DNA of 5,251 nt from Gammaproteobacteria bacterium (GTDB taxonomy: Bacteria > Pseudomonadota > Gammaproteobacteria > UWMA-0217), in the NCBI GenBank assembly GCA_011330835.1, contig DRPO01000282.1:1-5251 (forward strand), given 5' to 3'. The position numbers were made by a program, and so were the translations under genes. A model generated the notes under the pieces. It worked only from the letters and a program-made list of their open reading frames with translations. It was not told the DNA's origin and did not search any database. Shown in pieces: positions 4,732-5,251 of the stretch. Position 1 is the first letter of the stretch, and the number at the start of each line of letters is the position of its first letter.

Positions 4732-5251
4732 TCACTCCCACTCAATCGTCGCCGGCGGCTTGCCCGAGATGTCGTAGGTCACTCTTGATATTCCGGGGAT
4801 CTCGTTGATGATGCGGCGGGAGACGAGGTCGAGAAAGTCGTAGGGCAGATGCGACCAGCGGGCGGTCATGAAGTCGATGGTTTCGACGGCGCGCAGGGCG
4901 ATGACGTAGTCGTAGCGGCGACCGTCGCCCATGACGCCGACGGCCTTGACGGGCAGGAAGACGGCGAAAGCCTGGGAGACCTGGTCGTAGAGACCGTGGT
5001 TGCGCAGTTCGCTGATGAAGATGTGGTCGGCCAGGCGCAGCAGGTCGGCGTATTCCTTTTTGACTTCGCCGAGGATGCGCACGCCGAGTCCGGGGCCGGG
5101 GAATGGGTGGCGGTAGACCATTTCGGAGGGCAGGCCGAGTTCCAGCCCGATCTTGCGCACTTCGTCCTTGAACAGTTCGCGCAGGGGTTCGACCAGGTCG
5201 AGGGCCATGTCGTCGGGAAGGCCGCCGACGTTGTGATGGGATTTGATGACC
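4732..5251 (-). CDS. guaA: GMP synthase (glutamine-hydrolysing), C-terminal part; runs off the window edge
   Basis: GuaA aminates XMP to GMP with ATP and ammonia from glutamine, the last step of guanine nucleotide synthesis in the cytosol. The visible 172 codons are about the last third of the usual 515-525 residues: the end of the ATP-pyrophosphatase region and the C-terminal dimerisation/XMP-binding domain. Diagnostic segments are KSHHNVGGLP (5215-5244), RHPFPGPGLG (5083-5112), VGVMGDGRRYDYV, LRAVETIDFMTA and the invariant ending DISGKPPATIEWE just before the TGA at 4732-4734. The frame is open to the window edge. An in-frame ATG at 5206-5208 is internal, because conserved residues continue upstream of it. 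The N-terminal glutamine amidotransferase domain would lie beyond 5251. It is convergent with the selD operon, and the remnant-rich gap 3876-4731 separates them. No frameshift or missing conserved residue is seen. Confidence 0.98.
   Translation of the reverse strand, partial: VIKSHHNVGGLPDDMALDLVEPLRELFKDEVRKIGLELGLPSEMVYRHPFPGPGLGVRILGEVKKEYADLLRLADHIFISELRNHGLYDQVSQAFAVFLPVKAVGVMGDGRRYDYVIALRAVETIDFMTARWSHLPYDFLDLVSRRIINEIPGISRVTYDISGKPPATIEWE

Noticed and set aside
4460..4777. Plus-strand 105-codon frame and a minus-strand 78-codon frame (4435-4671) across the 45-bp repeat
   Set aside because: Both are other-frame readings of the collagen repeat. Their 15-residue periodicity is explained by the Gly-X-Y frame, and the plus-strand one runs into the antisense of guaA.

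Overview
The window looks like chromosomal DNA from a gammaproteobacterium. The genes are GC-rich, RsmA, ApaG and GuaA have typical proteobacterial sequences, and SelD can be aligned almost residue for residue with the Escherichia coli protein. The genus cannot be fixed from this sequence. A sulfur-oxidising, methanotroph-like or Competibacter-like lineage is only a guess.

Layout: positions 1-311 are repeat-rich and low in GC. They hold what looks like a broken transposase fragment (about 1-108), a dispersed REP-like hairpin (about 144-184) and a possible promoter (about 275-302). From 312 to 3875 there is one compact plus-strand gene string. It consists of a small HMA-like protein without a metal-binding CxxC (312-725), rsmA (722-1570), apaG (1567-1950), selD (1977-3026) and a YbbO-like short-chain dehydrogenase (3033-3875). 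The first three genes are chained by 4-base stop/start overlaps and the last two follow after 26 and 6 bases, so a single operon is likely. A candidate terminator overlaps the end of the last gene. Positions 3876-4731 have no convincing intact gene. This stretch holds a small hairpin, a long imperfect palindrome of about 180 bp (MITE-like), a weaker inverted repeat, and a short minus-strand fragment encoding 13 uninterrupted Gly-X-Y collagen triplets built from a 45-bp tandem repeat. At the right edge, the last third of guaA (GMP synthase) runs in on the minus strand, convergent with the operon.

Function: the operon joins ribosome maturation (RsmA methylates 16S rRNA helix 45), the partner-less accessory protein ApaG, selenophosphate production (SelD) and an NAD(P)H-dependent aldehyde or ketone reductase. 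The usual apaG neighbour apaH is absent, and none of selA, selB or mnmH is in view. How SelD and the SDR relate to the first three genes is unknown.

No new multi-gene defence or metabolic system is visible. The least ordinary items are the collagen-like remnant next to guaA, the long palindromic element, and the uncharacterised HMA-like protein coupled to rsmA.
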